64,000 nt of DNA from positions 1 to 64,000 of the forward strand of contig JAZOTM010000047.1 of assembly GCA_045657625.1 (NCBI GenBank). Reading direction: 5' to 3'. The notes below the pieces were generated by a model, which worked only from the letters and a program-made list of their open reading frames with translations, had not been told where the DNA came from and ran no database searches. The position numbers were made by a program, and so were the translations under genes. Numbering within the stretch: the stretch's first letter is position 1; each line of letters starts with the position of its first letter. Below are positions 1 to 8,523 of the stretch, piece by piece. Origin of the DNA: JAZOTM01 sp045657625. Its GTDB lineage: Bacteria; Bacillota; Clostridia; Lachnospirales; Lachnospiraceae.

Positions 1-1
1 T

Positions 2-133
2 TTTTTTATATCATAGGAAATTCCATTCCTATGATATAAAAAAGCGCTCCGCTATGGAAGCGCACGCGCGCGAGATGTAAATGTTGCATAAATGCAACCG
101 CGCTTGGCGCGAGAATGTCGCATGCGACATTCT
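2..133. repeat. cluster of consecutive palindromes
   Basis: Seen directly: an 18-bp perfect stem at 2-19/26-43 with a 6-nt loop, an imperfect stem at 44-63, a 7-bp stem at 83-89/92-98, a CGCGC/GCGCG stem at 99-111, and a 22-bp fully self-complementary palindrome at 112-133. A short direct repeat, GCGCGAG, occurs at 68-74 and 107-113. The first stem has its T run on the 5' side and A run on the 3' side on both strands, so it is not a normal intrinsic terminator. The cluster lies just after the stop of the leftward DUF4364 gene and may be cut by the window edge. Confidence 0.8.
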
Positions 134-150
134 TTCTTGTGGATGTAACG

Positions 151-666
151 TTATTTAATGAGCAAATCCATTAAGTAGGTGTAGACATCTTCGTGAGATT
201 GTCTCCAGTTAAAACATACCACTTCTGCAATTTCCTTAGAAGGAACAGCGAGGGTTAAGTCGATAACGGATTGGCTTTTGTTTTTTAATTGCAATCGCAC
301 GGAGTAGTTGCCCGGCGATGTGGTAAAGAAATCAGCCAGTAAGGAATTTTCTTTGCGAATCTCCATTTTGTGCTCATCAAAGTAATGATGAATGTCATTT
401 TCGATGTCAGCACTGATTTTGTCGTGGAAGAATTCCAAGGTTTCTTTTCCGGCGCTGGTGATTTGATACTGTGTATTGCTGTGTGTAGATTCTGCAATGA
501 TGAGATCGGATTGCTGCAAATCGTGGATGATTTCCTGGATGGTGAAATAATTGGTATATTCCTTTTCCAGGAAGAAATCGGAGATTTGTGTGTTCATCAT
601 CGGGGCATCCAATTTATCCAGCATATATAAAATTATGATTTTATAAATGGTAGATGGTTCAGCCAT
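151..666 (-). CDS. DUF4364 family protein
   Basis: A 171-residue protein recognised by overall similarity to DUF4364, a family common in Clostridia and of unknown function. The N-terminal 80 residues look like a winged-helix fold (helices around residues 8-30 and 40-75, with a segment reading YQITSAGKETL that resembles the wing of PadR/MarR-type proteins). The C-terminal half is beta-rich. No signal peptide or membrane segment is visible. It starts with ATG at 666, preceded by GGGGACAAACACAT on the coding strand. It lies 27 bp downstream of the malic enzyme gene and may be cotranscribed with it. A DNA-binding role is plausible from the fold but not shown. Family assignment is fairly secure; function is not known. 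Confidence 0.8.
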   Translation of the reverse strand: MAEPSTIYKIIILYMLDKLDAPMMNTQISDFFLEKEYTNYFTIQEIIHDLQQSDLIIAESTHSNTQYQITSAGKETLEFFHDKISADIENDIHHYFDEHKMEIRKENSLLADFFTTSPGNYSVRLQLKNKSQSVIDLTLAVPSKEIAEVVCFNWRQSHEDVYTYLMDLLIK

Positions 667-693
667 ATGTGTTTGTCCCCTTGTCTATGGTTG

Positions 694-1845
694 TTATTTG
701 ATGTGAGATTTTACTGCCTGACTAACAACTTCTGCCACACGTGGGTCAAAAGCTTCCGGCATGATAAAATCGTCGGATAATTCTTCGTCGCTAACGAGAC
801 CGGCTAAGGCTTCGGCAGCGGCTAATTTCATTTCGTCTGTAATCTGTTTTGCACGACCTTCTAGGGCGCCTTTGAAAATGCCCGGGAAGGCAATTACGTT
901 GTTGACCTGATTTGGGAAATCGCTTCTTCCGGTACCAACGACTCTTGCACCTGCAGCCTTTGCTTTGTCCGGCATGATTTCCGGAACCGGATTAGCCATG
1001 GCAAAGAGGATGGAGTCCTTGTTCATGGATGCAACCATTTCCTCGGTAACGATATTTGGAGCAGAAACACCAACAAAAATATCGGCATTTACAAAAGCAT
1101 CCTTTAAGGTACCGGTCTTATTTTCCAGATTGGTAATGGTAAGCATTTTCTCCTGCATCCAGTTTAAACTCTGGGATTCTTTGGAAATAATACCATTGAT
1201 ATCACACATGACTAATTTACGGAATCCATATTCGTAAAGAAGTTTTGTGATGGCAATACCGGCAGAACCGGCTCCGTTTACGACAACGGAACAATCCTCT
1301 TTTTTCTTTCCGGTAACACGAAGGGCATTGATGATACCTGCAAGTACGACAATGGCGGTACCATGCTGATCATCGTGGAAAACAGGAATATCTAAGATCT
1401 CTTTTAAACGACTTTCGATTTCAAAGCAACGTGGAGCGGAAATATCTTCTAAGTTGATACCACCAAAGGCCGGAGCAATATAAGTAACTGCTTTGATGAT
1501 TTCCTCTGTGTCCTGTGTATCCAAACAAATCGGTACAGCGTTTACATTTCCGAATTCTTTGAATAAGACACATTTTCCTTCCATAACCGGCATAGCAGCA
1601 GCGGCTCCGATGTTTCCTAAACCTAAAACTGCAGATCCGTCAGAAACAACTGCAACGGTGTTGGCCTTTTGTGTGTACACATAAACATCTTCCGGATTTT
1701 TTGCAATTTCCTTGCAAGGCTCTGCAACGCCCGGTGTATAGCAAAGTGCCAAATCATCGCGGGTGTTTACCTTTGTCTTTGCAGTCGTTTCTAATTTGCC
1801 GTTCCATTCTTTATGTAAACGTAAAGCTTCTTCTTGAATATTCAT
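694..1845 (-). CDS. NAD(P)-dependent malic enzyme
   Basis: Malic enzyme catalyses oxidative decarboxylation of L-malate to pyruvate and CO2 with reduction of NAD(P), in the cytoplasm. The 383-residue length is that of the short bacterial form without a phosphotransacetylase extension. Visible landmarks are TPGVAEPC near the N terminus, DDQHGTAIV in the substrate and metal region, and the dinucleotide-binding stretch VVVNGAGSAGIAI. The reading frame extends further upstream, but the ATG at 1845 is preferred because AGAAGGGAG precedes it by a normal distance and homologues begin MNIQEEAL-like. The upstream region holds an inverted repeat (1908-1938) that could be an operator. The cofactor (NAD or NADP) cannot be told from sequence alone. 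Confidence 0.93.
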   Translation of the reverse strand: MNIQEEALRLHKEWNGKLETTAKTKVNTRDDLALCYTPGVAEPCKEIAKNPEDVYVYTQKANTVAVVSDGSAVLGLGNIGAAAAMPVMEGKCVLFKEFGNVNAVPICLDTQDTEEIIKAVTYIAPAFGGINLEDISAPRCFEIESRLKEILDIPVFHDDQHGTAIVVLAGIINALRVTGKKKEDCSVVVNGAGSAGIAITKLLYEYGFRKLVMCDINGIISKESQSLNWMQEKMLTITNLENKTGTLKDAFVNADIFVGVSAPNIVTEEMVASMNKDSILFAMANPVPEIMPDKAKAAGARVVGTGRSDFPNQVNNVIAFPGIFKGALEGRAKQITDEMKLAAAEALAGLVSDEELSDDFIMPEAFDPRVAEVVSQAVKSHIK

Positions 1846-2176
1846 GTTTTCTCCCTTCTGTAAATAACGTAATTTCGGTTCTTCGAAATGATTCTGCTTC
1901 ATGAATATTTACAACACTATATAATAAGTAGTTGTAAAAAACACTTAGAATATCATAGCATTGAAAAAATAGAAATTCAATGTAGGAATTCTTATGAATA
2001 TAGTAAGTATAATATGAAAGTTCGTGTTTGTTTTATACACAATTTGTTGTAGCATTTCAAATTGCTTCGTGCTATAATGTCAAAAGTGATATATATAGTA
2101 ACATTTTAAGTAGTTCATGAACAGTTTCGTTCATAAATCCCATTTTTAAAAAATAGAAAGAGGTTTGTTCGAGAAG
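1846..2176. other. divergent intergenic region, malic enzyme / rho
   Basis: About 330 bp with no gene. It holds the inverted repeat TTTACAAC (1908-1915) / GTTGTAAA (1931-1938) around an A+T-rich segment upstream of malic enzyme, and an extended -10 box for rho at 2070-2078. The roughly 90-nt rho leader has small inverted repeats but no recognised riboswitch. Confidence 0.6.
2070..2078 (+). promoter_or_regulatory. extended -10 promoter of rho
   Basis: TGcTATAAT is a perfect extended -10 element. No convincing -35 box is seen at 16-18 bp. The start point would be about 2085, giving a leader of about 90 nt. Confidence 0.55.
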
Positions 2177-3529
2177 ATGACGAGAGAACAGTATGAAACT
2201 TTACCTGTTAGCTCCATCCGTGAAGCAGCGAAAAGTCGTGGTATCAAGAATACTTCTACCATGAAAAAGGCTGATTTGATTGATGCTATGTGTGCATTGG
2301 ATGAAACGGAAAAACAGGAAAAGCAGGGGGCTCAGAAACCGGCTAGAGCAGCGCGAGAAGTAAAAGAAAACAGAGAAGAAAAATCCGTGGATATGTCATT
2401 GGATAGTGGCATTGCAGCCAATGGTATTTTAGAGGTTTTGCCGGATGGATATGGATTCATTCGTTGTGAAAATTATTTGCCGGGTGAAAATGATGTATAT
2501 GTTTCACCTGCACAGATTCGTCGGTTTAATTTAAAAACCGGAGATATCATTGTGGGAAATACAAAAGTAAAGACACAGTCTGAAAAATTCAGTGCCTTAC
2601 TTTATATTAAGTCTATCAATGGATACACTACGGATGAAGCGACAAAACGTGCGAATTTTGAGGAGATGACACCTATTTTCCCAAATGAACGTATTCGTTT
2701 GGAAAGACCGGGTTCTTCTTCTGCCACGCGAATCGTGGATTTGGTTTCACCAATTGGTAAGGGACAAAGAGGTATGATTGTTTCTCCACCAAAGGCCGGA
2801 AAAACCACATTGTTGAAAGAAGTGGCAAAGTCTGTATTACGGAATCATCCGGAGATGCATATCATTATTTTGTTGATTGATGAGAGACCGGAAGAAGTTA
2901 CCGATATCAAAGAGGCCATTGAAGGGGACAATGTGGAAGTGATTCATTCTACCTTTGATGAATTGCCGGAACATCACAAACGTGTTTCTGAAATGACAAT
3001 GGAACGCGCAAAGCGTTTGGTAGAGCATCACCAGGACGTTATGATTTTATTAGACAGTATTACGAGATTGGCAAGAGCGTACAACTTGACGGTTCCACCG
3101 AGTGGACGTACGTTGTCCGGTGGTTTGGATCCGGCTGCGCTTCATATGCCGAAGAAATTCTTTGGTGCAGCTCGTAATATGAGAGAAAAAGGAAGCTTAA
3201 CCATTCTTGCAACGGCGTTGGTAGATACCGGTAGCAAGATGGATGATGTAGTATACGAAGAATTCAAGGGTACCGGTAATATGGAATTGGTATTGGATCG
3301 TAAGTTATCCGAGAAACGTATTTTCCCGGCAGTGGATATCGTCAAATCTGGTACCAGAAGAGAAGATTTGCTCTTGACTCAGGAAGAACAGGAAGCTGTG
3401 GATATCATGCGAAAAGGCTTGAATGGCCTAAAGCCGGATGAAGCAGTAGAAGGAATCCTAAACATGTTTGTGAAAACCAAGAACAACGAAGAATTCTGCG
3501 AGGTTATAAAAAAGAGAAAATTATTCTAA
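2177..3529 (+). CDS. rho: transcription termination factor Rho
   Basis: Hexameric RNA-dependent ATPase/helicase that ends transcription. Order of domains: Rho_N SAP-like helix bundle (residues about 5-45), an acidic/basic linker rich in E, K and R (about 46-75), the cold-shock RNA-binding domain (DGYGFIRCENYLPGEND around 88-105), then the RecA-type ATPase with Walker A PPKAGKTT near 203-211 and Walker B MILLDSITR. Start choice is uncertain: ATG 2177 fits the homologues' N terminus but sits 13 nt after AAAGAGG, while an in-frame TTG at 2165 is almost on top of that site. Length (450 aa) is normal for a Firmicute Rho with a short linker. rpmE follows, with its own promoter. Confidence 0.96.
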   Translation: MTREQYETLPVSSIREAAKSRGIKNTSTMKKADLIDAMCALDETEKQEKQGAQKPARAAREVKENREEKSVDMSLDSGIAANGILEVLPDGYGFIRCENYLPGENDVYVSPAQIRRFNLKTGDIIVGNTKVKTQSEKFSALLYIKSINGYTTDEATKRANFEEMTPIFPNERIRLERPGSSSATRIVDLVSPIGKGQRGMIVSPPKAGKTTLLKEVAKSVLRNHPEMHIIILLIDERPEEVTDIKEAIEGDNVEVIHSTFDELPEHHKRVSEMTMERAKRLVEHHQDVMILLDSITRLARAYNLTVPPSGRTLSGGLDPAALHMPKKFFGAARNMREKGSLTILATALVDTGSKMDDVVYEEFKGTGNMELVLDRKLSEKRIFPAVDIVKSGTRREDLLLTQEEQEAVDIMRKGLNGLKPDEAVEGILNMFVKTKNNEEFCEVIKKRKLF

Positions 3530-3536
3530 ATTGTAC

Positions 3537-3565
3537 TTGCAAGAAGAAAAATCGTATGTTACAAT
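3537..3565 (+). promoter_or_regulatory. promoter of rpmE
   Basis: TTGCAA, 17 bp, TACAAT. The start point would be near 3572, about 35 nt before the rpmE start. Confidence 0.55.
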
Positions 3566-3607
3566 AATCTAGCTGTTTATGAAACAAAGTGTAAAGAGGT
3601 GAAAACG

Positions 3608-3808
3608 ATGAGAGAAGGAATACATCCAGATTATTATCAGGCAACTGTAACTTGCAACTGTGGAAATACATTTACAACCGGTTCTACAAAACAGGAACTT
3701 CATGTTGAAATTTGCTCAAAATGCCATCCGTTCTATACAGGACAGCAGAAGGCTAATCAGGCACGTGGACGTATTGAACAGTTCAATAAGAAATACGGCA
3801 TGAAATAA
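3608..3808 (+). CDS. rpmE: 50S ribosomal protein L31
   Basis: A 66-residue L31 of the zinc-binding (C+) type: TCNCGN supplies a CxC pair at residues 16 and 18, and ICSKCHP a CxxC pair around residues 36-39. C+ L31 forms part of the bridge between ribosomal subunits and is replaced by a C-minus paralogue under zinc starvation in species that have one; none is seen here. ATG at 3608 is chosen because AAAGAGGTG precedes it by the usual distance; a GTG at 3599 is in frame but overlaps that site. Own promoter at 3537-3565 and a terminator just downstream. Confidence 0.97.
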   Translation: MREGIHPDYYQATVTCNCGNTFTTGSTKQELHVEICSKCHPFYTGQQKANQARGRIEQFNKKYGMK

Positions 3809-3837
3809 TAAAGTAACGTATTGTTGCTTGGAAAGAT

Positions 3838-3872
3838 AAGGTTGAGGTTGCTATGAATCTCAACCTTTTTTA
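3838..3872 (+). terminator. intrinsic terminator after rpmE
   Basis: Stem AAGGTTGAG (3838-3846) / CTCAACCTT (3859-3867) followed by a T run. It ends the rpmE transcript before the DUF1385 gene. Confidence 0.8.
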
Positions 3873-3889
3873 CGTAGAGGGCGTTTTCT

Positions 3890-4804
3890 ATGAAATATTC
3901 CGGAATAGGCGGACAAGCAGTGATGGAAGGGGTCATGATGAGAAATGGGGATTCCTATGCCGTGGCTGTTAGAAAGCCGGATCATGAGATTGAAGTAAAA
4001 GTGGAGACTTACAAGGGTGCCAAGGAAGCATCGATTTGGAAAAAAATTCCGATTATTCGAGGGGTGATAAGCTTTTTTGACTCCTTAGTTCTGGGAATGG
4101 GAAGTTTGAGTTATTCGGCTTCTTTTTTCGAAGAAGAGGAAGAATCGGAAAAACAAAAAGCAAAGTCAGAGGAACAAAAAAAGAAGGAAGAAAAGTGGTT
4201 ACTGACGGGAACGTTGGCTTTGTCTGTGGTGATTGCAGTAGCAGTATTTATGATATTGCCCTATTATTTATCCCAGATTTTTCAACCTTATATTTCTTCT
4301 GGCATTTTATTGACCTTTGTGGAGGGAATCATTCGTTTGCTGATTTTCTTTGCTTATATCAAGGGAATTTCTTTGATGGAAGATATCAAACGCGTGTTTC
4401 AGTATCATGGTGCAGAGCATAAATGCATTAACTGCATCGAAAATGGTATGGAACTTACAGTGGAAAATGTAAGGAAGGCATCCAGACAGCACAAACGCTG
4501 TGGTACCAGTTTTTTACTGATTGTTATGGTGGTCAGTATCGTGTTCTTTGCATTTATTCAGGTGGATTCCAAAGTGCTGAGATTGGTACTTCGATTGCTT
4601 TTGGTTCCGGTGATTGCAGGCGTATCTTTTGAGTTTATCCGTTTGGCCGGACGCAGTGAAAACCCTTTGGTACAGATACTTAGTAAACCGGGAATGTGGT
4701 TGCAGAATTTGACCACCAGAGAACCGGATGATGAAATGATAGAAGTAGGAATTGCTTCTGTGGAGGCAATTTTTGACTGGAAAGACTATTTGGCACAAAG
4801 ATAG
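3890..4804 (+). CDS. DUF1385 (YqhQ-like) membrane protein
   Basis: A 304-residue protein of the DUF1385/YqhQ family. The N terminus begins YSGIGGQAVMEGVMMRNGDSYAVAVR, typical of the family. A charged E/K-rich linker (about residues 82-105) is followed by hydrophobic segments near 105-125, 140-160, 208-225 and 230-250, and the conserved stretch YHGAEHKCINCIENG near 180, whose His, Glu and Cys residues suggest a metal site. The biochemical function is not established. It sits directly upstream of prmC and prfA, an arrangement conserved in many Clostridia, and the stop is 14 bp before the preferred prmC start, so they are probably cotranscribed. Confidence 0.88.
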   Translation: MKYSGIGGQAVMEGVMMRNGDSYAVAVRKPDHEIEVKVETYKGAKEASIWKKIPIIRGVISFFDSLVLGMGSLSYSASFFEEEEESEKQKAKSEEQKKKEEKWLLTGTLALSVVIAVAVFMILPYYLSQIFQPYISSGILLTFVEGIIRLLIFFAYIKGISLMEDIKRVFQYHGAEHKCINCIENGMELTVENVRKASRQHKRCGTSFLLIVMVVSIVFFAFIQVDSKVLRLVLRLLLVPVIAGVSFEFIRLAGRSENPLVQILSKPGMWLQNLTTREPDDEMIEVGIASVEAIFDWKDYLAQR

Positions 4805-4818
4805 GAGAGGTGAGGTCG

Positions 4819-5646
4819 TTGACCTATCAATTTGCATTACAGGCAGGAAGCAAAATATTAAGGGAGGCCGGCATCGCAGAGGCAGATTTGGAAAGTTGGT
4901 ATTTACTGGAAGAAGTATGTCAGATTACGCGCAGTGATTACTATATGCATCAGCAGGATGAACTTTCCGAAGAACAACAGAATAGTTTTCAAACACTGTT
5001 GAAGGAGCGGGCAAAAAGAATTCCCTTGCAGTATCTCTTAGGTAAACAGGAATTTATGGGATTGACTTTTAAAGTGAATACCAATGTGTTGATTCCGAGA
5101 CAAGATACAGAAATATTAGTGGAAGAAGCATGTAAAGATTTAAAAGAAGGACAGCAGGTGTTGGACGTATGTACCGGCAGTGGCTGTATTGTGATTAGCT
5201 TGATGAAACAAATTCCGGGATTGAGAGGTACCGGTGTGGATATTTCCAAACAGGCACTTCTTGTGGCGATGGAAAATGGAAAGACCCATGGCGTAGAAGT
5301 GGATTGGTTCCGCAGCGATTTGTTTGAAAATGTAGAAGGCACCTTTGATATGATTGTATCGAATCCGCCTTATATTCCTACCAATGTGATTGAGACCTTG
5401 CAACCGGAGGTGCGGGATTATGAACCTTTTGAAGCTCTGGATGGTAGGGAAGATGGATTGTATTTTTATCGCAAGATTATTGCGGAAGCTGCCTTTTATT
5501 TAAATGAAAATGGAATGTTGTTACTGGAAATCGGATATGACCAGGGAGAAGCAGTTGCTTCCTTTATGCGTCGCGCTGGTTTTCGGGATATAGAAATAAA
5601 GAAGGATTTGGCCGGTCTAGATCGGGTAGTTAAAGGAAGGATGTAA
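4819..5646 (+). CDS. prmC: release factor glutamine N5-methyltransferase
   Basis: SAM-dependent enzyme that methylates the glutamine of the GGQ motif in release factors 1 and 2. An N-terminal helical domain (about 1-75) is followed by a Rossmann methyltransferase fold with the SAM-binding motif LDVCTGSGCI and the catalytic NPPY at about 181-184 that binds the target glutamine. No ATG is available: TTG at 4819 is preferred because GGAGAGG lies 8 nt upstream and family members begin MTY-like; a GTG at 4810 would add three residues but overlaps that site. Its substrate gene, prfA, starts 2 bp downstream, so enzyme and target are made together. Confidence 0.95.
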   Translation: MTYQFALQAGSKILREAGIAEADLESWYLLEEVCQITRSDYYMHQQDELSEEQQNSFQTLLKERAKRIPLQYLLGKQEFMGLTFKVNTNVLIPRQDTEILVEEACKDLKEGQQVLDVCTGSGCIVISLMKQIPGLRGTGVDISKQALLVAMENGKTHGVEVDWFRSDLFENVEGTFDMIVSNPPYIPTNVIETLQPEVRDYEPFEALDGREDGLYFYRKIIAEAAFYLNENGMLLLEIGYDQGEAVASFMRRAGFRDIEIKKDLAGLDRVVKGRM

Positions 5647-5648
5647 AG

Positions 5649-6725
5649 ATGTTTGATAAGTTAGAAGATTTATTGATCCGTTATGAAGAACTTATGAGTG
5701 AACTTCAGGAGCCGGATGTGGCAAATGACCCTAATCGTTTTCGTAAGTTGATGAAGGAACAAAGTGATTTAGCTCCTATCGTGGAAGCCTATCGTGAATA
5801 TAAAAAATGCAACCAGAGCATTGAAGATTCTCTTACCATGTTAAACGAAGAAAGCGATGAAGAACTTCGTGAAATGGCAAAAGAGGAATTAAACGAATCC
5901 AAGAGCCGTGTGGCAGAATTGGAAGATGAATTAAAGATTCTTTTATTGCCGAAGGATCCGAACGATGACAAGAACGTTATCGTGGAAATTCGTGCCGGTG
6001 CAGGTGGAGATGAATCTGCATTATTTGCTGCAGAAGTATATAGAATGTATGTACATTATGCAGAGAGCCAGAGATGGAAAGTTGAGACCTTGGAAGTAGA
6101 AGAAATCGGTATCGGTGGTATGAAGTCTGTAAACTTTATGGTTACCGGTCAGGGTGCTTATTCCAAGTTGAAATATGAATCCGGTGTACATCGTGTTCAG
6201 CGTGTTCCGGAAACAGAATCTGCCGGACGTATTCATACTTCTACAATTACCGTTGCAGTTATGCCGGAAGCAGAAGAAGTAGACGTGCAGATTGATGATA
6301 AAGATATTCGTATTGACGTTATGAGAGCTTCCGGAAACGGTGGTCAGTGTGTCAATACTACGGACTCTGCGGTTCGTTTGACCCATTATCCTACAGGGAT
6401 TGTTATTTATTCTCAGACAGAAAAATCCCAGTTACAGAATAAGGAAAAGGCATTTGCTTTGTTACGTGCAAAGTTGTATGACTTGGAATTGCAGAAACAG
6501 CAGGATGCAGAATCTGCCATGAGAAAGAGCCAGATTGGTACCGGAGATCGTTCCGAAAAGATTCGTACTTACAATTTCCCGCAGGGACGTGTGACAGATC
6601 ACAGAATCAATTTGACATTATACAAGTTGGATAAGATTATGAATGGAGATATCCAGGAAATTATTGATGCATGTATTGCAGCAGATCAGGCTGAAAAACT
6701 TGCAAAGATGAATGAGAATGCATAA
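5649..6725 (+). CDS. prfA: peptide chain release factor 1
   Basis: Class I release factor reading UAA and UAG. The 358-residue length is standard. The stop-codon-reading loop is the PxT-type motif in RVPETESAGR, which distinguishes RF1 from RF2 (SPF). The GGQ peptidyl-tRNA hydrolysis motif is in GNGGQCVNTTDSAVR near residues 230-233, followed by the usual basic C-terminal helix with YNFPQGRVTDHR. It is translationally linked to prmC (2-bp gap), which encodes the methyltransferase for the GGQ glutamine. A strong bidirectional terminator follows at 6743. Confidence 0.97.
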   Translation: MFDKLEDLLIRYEELMSELQEPDVANDPNRFRKLMKEQSDLAPIVEAYREYKKCNQSIEDSLTMLNEESDEELREMAKEELNESKSRVAELEDELKILLLPKDPNDDKNVIVEIRAGAGGDESALFAAEVYRMYVHYAESQRWKVETLEVEEIGIGGMKSVNFMVTGQGAYSKLKYESGVHRVQRVPETESAGRIHTSTITVAVMPEAEEVDVQIDDKDIRIDVMRASGNGGQCVNTTDSAVRLTHYPTGIVIYSQTEKSQLQNKEKAFALLRAKLYDLELQKQQDAESAMRKSQIGTGDRSEKIRTYNFPQGRVTDHRINLTLYKLDKIMNGDIQEIIDACIAADQAEKLAKMNENA

Positions 6726-6742
6726 GAGCATTCCTTCTTAAG

Positions 6743-6780
6743 AAAAATGGTTCAGACAATTACTTGTCTGAACCATTTTT
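6743..6780. terminator. bidirectional terminator between prfA and plsC
   Basis: A 17-bp perfect stem (6743-6759 / 6764-6780) with a TTAC loop, A run at one end and T run at the other. It serves the converging prfA and plsC genes; the plsC stop codon lies in the loop. Confidence 0.9.
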
Positions 6781-7491
6781 GGTTTCTTCATCAATTTTTT
6801 GCTGAATGCGATCTTTTACAAGCGTTGCGATATCCTGGGTTTTTAATCCTTTGTATTCCTCGTAATAGAGTGGTGGTAAATAATGTACATAGGTGGTAAT
6901 TGGCCCATGCTGGAAAGAATTAAATACCTTGTAGGAATCAATGATACATACCGGAACAATGGGGGCCTTTGCTTTTACAGCGGCCTTAAAGCTTCCGGCC
7001 TTGAAATTTTGTAGACGGTTTTGATTGTTGAATTGATAACCGCCTTCCGGGAAAAGAATGTATTTTTTTCCGTTGGATACATCTTTTGCAACTTCCAGAA
7101 TAATGGTCAAGGATTGCCGAATATTCTTTTTCTTTAAACGTTTGCCCTGTACCAAATCTACAAATTCACGTACTAGGATACCGTAGGATTTCCAAAAATC
7201 GATTACCAAAGAGCAGGGCTGTTCGTGAGTCTTGATAATACCCAGAGCATCGTATTTTCCCTGATGATTGGGATACATAACGTAACCACCTTCTGTCGGA
7301 AGATTTTCTAAGCCGGTGGCTATCGTAGAGATACGTCCCGTATGATTCATTAAATCGACGACGTGCTGGCAAAGTCTGTATCGGGTGACTTCGTCATATT
7401 TTTCCGGATGATTTGCATAGATGCGCATGCGGGGAATCATAACCGGAGCCCGAAATAAATTCATTATGATGACATAAAAAAATCGAAACAT
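6760..7491 (-). CDS. 1-acyl-sn-glycerol-3-phosphate acyltransferase (PlsC-like)
   Basis: Membrane-bound acyltransferase that would convert lysophosphatidic acid to phosphatidic acid in phospholipid synthesis. The N terminus is hydrophobic (about residues 1-20). The acyltransferase motif NHxxxxD is NHQGKYD (H76, D81), and the acceptor-binding motif is LFPEGG (147-151), a mild variant of the usual FPEGT. The 243-residue length is typical. ATG at 7491 is preferred over an upstream ATG at 7533 because TTAGGAG lies just before it. A promoter (TTGTCC, 17 bp, TAATAC) is upstream on the same strand. Other lysophospholipid acyltransferases share these motifs, so the exact acyl acceptor is inferred. 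Confidence 0.88.
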   Translation of the reverse strand: MFRFFYVIIMNLFRAPVMIPRMRIYANHPEKYDEVTRYRLCQHVVDLMNHTGRISTIATGLENLPTEGGYVMYPNHQGKYDALGIIKTHEQPCSLVIDFWKSYGILVREFVDLVQGKRLKKKNIRQSLTIILEVAKDVSNGKKYILFPEGGYQFNNQNRLQNFKAGSFKAAVKAKAPIVPVCIIDSYKVFNSFQHGPITTYVHYLPPLYYEEYKGLKTQDIATLVKDRIQQKIDEETKNGSDK

Positions 7492-7806
7492 AAACTCTCC
7501 TAAACAATTAGTTCGCGTTAGACCAAAAAACACAACATAACGCTTATATCTATTTTAACGTATTATTTCCATGATTTTAATAGGACAAATTAAGGAAAAT
7601 GTATAAGCAGTAAACAATAGAAAAGTTTCATTTAATAAGAAGAAACAGAAGCAAAAAAGACACTTGTCTTTAAATTGGTTAAAATAAAATATAAAATTTA
7701 ACTAAAAAAGGACATATGACCTATTATTTTTATAAAATCCTCGATATACTATCGCTTGTGTTCGAAATTGATACACATCCTATAAAATGATGCAGGAGGT
7801 AATTTC
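7492..7806. other. divergent intergenic region, plsC / yczE-like gene
   Basis: About 315 bp of very A+T-rich DNA without a gene. It holds the plsC promoter and a small palindrome AAAGACA/TGTCTTT at 7656-7671. No convincing promoter for the rightward gene is seen. Confidence 0.5.
7560..7588 (-). promoter_or_regulatory. promoter of plsC
   Basis: Reading the minus strand: TTGTCC (7588-7583), 17 bp, TAATAC (7565-7560). Predicted leader about 60 nt. Confidence 0.5.
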
Positions 7807-8508
7807 GTGAAGCAGAATAGGTCAGTAAAAGAACAAGTGTTACGATGGATTTTTTTTATTGCCGGACTTGCAATAATGGCATTTGGTATAGCCTTTTCCA
7901 TTATAGCAGATTTGGGCACTTCTCCTATCTCCAGTCCGCCGTATGTCTTTAGTATGTTCCTTCCTTTGACGGTAGGAAATCTGACGATTTGTTTACACGG
8001 AATCCTGATACTGCTACAGATCCTACTGCTCCGAAAGGACTACCAGTGGATTCAGTTATTACAGTTGCCGGTTGCGATTGTATTTGGCTATTTGTGCGAC
8101 CTAGCCTTATACACGGTAAGTGGACTGAGTTATACGAATTATGCGGAGCAGTGGATTTATTGCTTCATCGGAATTGTACTTGTTGCAATTGGTGTGAGCA
8201 TGGAAGTGACTGCAGACGTTGTGACGTTAGCAGGAGAAGGGGCAGCCATTGCCTTAAGCAAAGTGACAAAAATCAGTTTTACCAAGATGAAGGTCATCTT
8301 TGACGTCATTATGGTAATCATTGCAATTATCGTTTCTTACTTCGTTTTGGGAAGTATCCAGGGTGTGAGAGAAGGAACCGTAGCAGCAGCTTTGCTTGTA
8401 GGTGTGATTGCAAACCCATTAATTCGCTTAGAAAGCAAGATTTCGTTTTCAAACGAAAACTTAAATAAAATAGACAAAATAGACATGGAAAAAGGAATGG
8501 AAATTTAA
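7807..8508 (+). CDS. YczE/YyaS/YitT family membrane protein
   Basis: A 233-residue integral membrane protein with about five hydrophobic segments (around residues 14-34, 48-68, 78-100, 112-135 and 160-185). The N-terminal motif AFSIIADLGTSPISSPPYVFS is characteristic of the YczE/YyaS/YitT group (also DUF6198), whose members are of uncertain function, some being suggested transporters. A well-placed AGGAGG precedes the GTG start at 7807. It is monocistronic: promoter region upstream, terminator overlapping the stop. It lies before the ATP synthase operon in the place where atpI is often found, but it does not resemble AtpI. Confidence 0.82.
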   Translation: MKQNRSVKEQVLRWIFFIAGLAIMAFGIAFSIIADLGTSPISSPPYVFSMFLPLTVGNLTICLHGILILLQILLLRKDYQWIQLLQLPVAIVFGYLCDLALYTVSGLSYTNYAEQWIYCFIGIVLVAIGVSMEVTADVVTLAGEGAAIALSKVTKISFTKMKVIFDVIMVIIAIIVSYFVLGSIQGVREGTVAAALLVGVIANPLIRLESKISFSNENLNKIDKIDMEKGMEI

Positions 8509-8523
8509 TTTTCATTCCTTTTT
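8489..8523 (+). terminator. terminator overlapping the end of the yczE-like gene
   Basis: Stem AAAAAGGAATG / CATTCCTTTTT, extended with one mismatch, with the stop codon in the loop and a T run after. Confidence 0.75.

Noticed and set aside
2..43. Intrinsic terminator for the DUF4364 gene
   Set aside because: On both strands the T run precedes the stem and an A run follows it, opposite to what a terminator needs.
2165..2176. TTG start for rho
   Set aside because: It is in frame, but it sits directly against the AAAGAGG site, and homologues begin at the following ATG.
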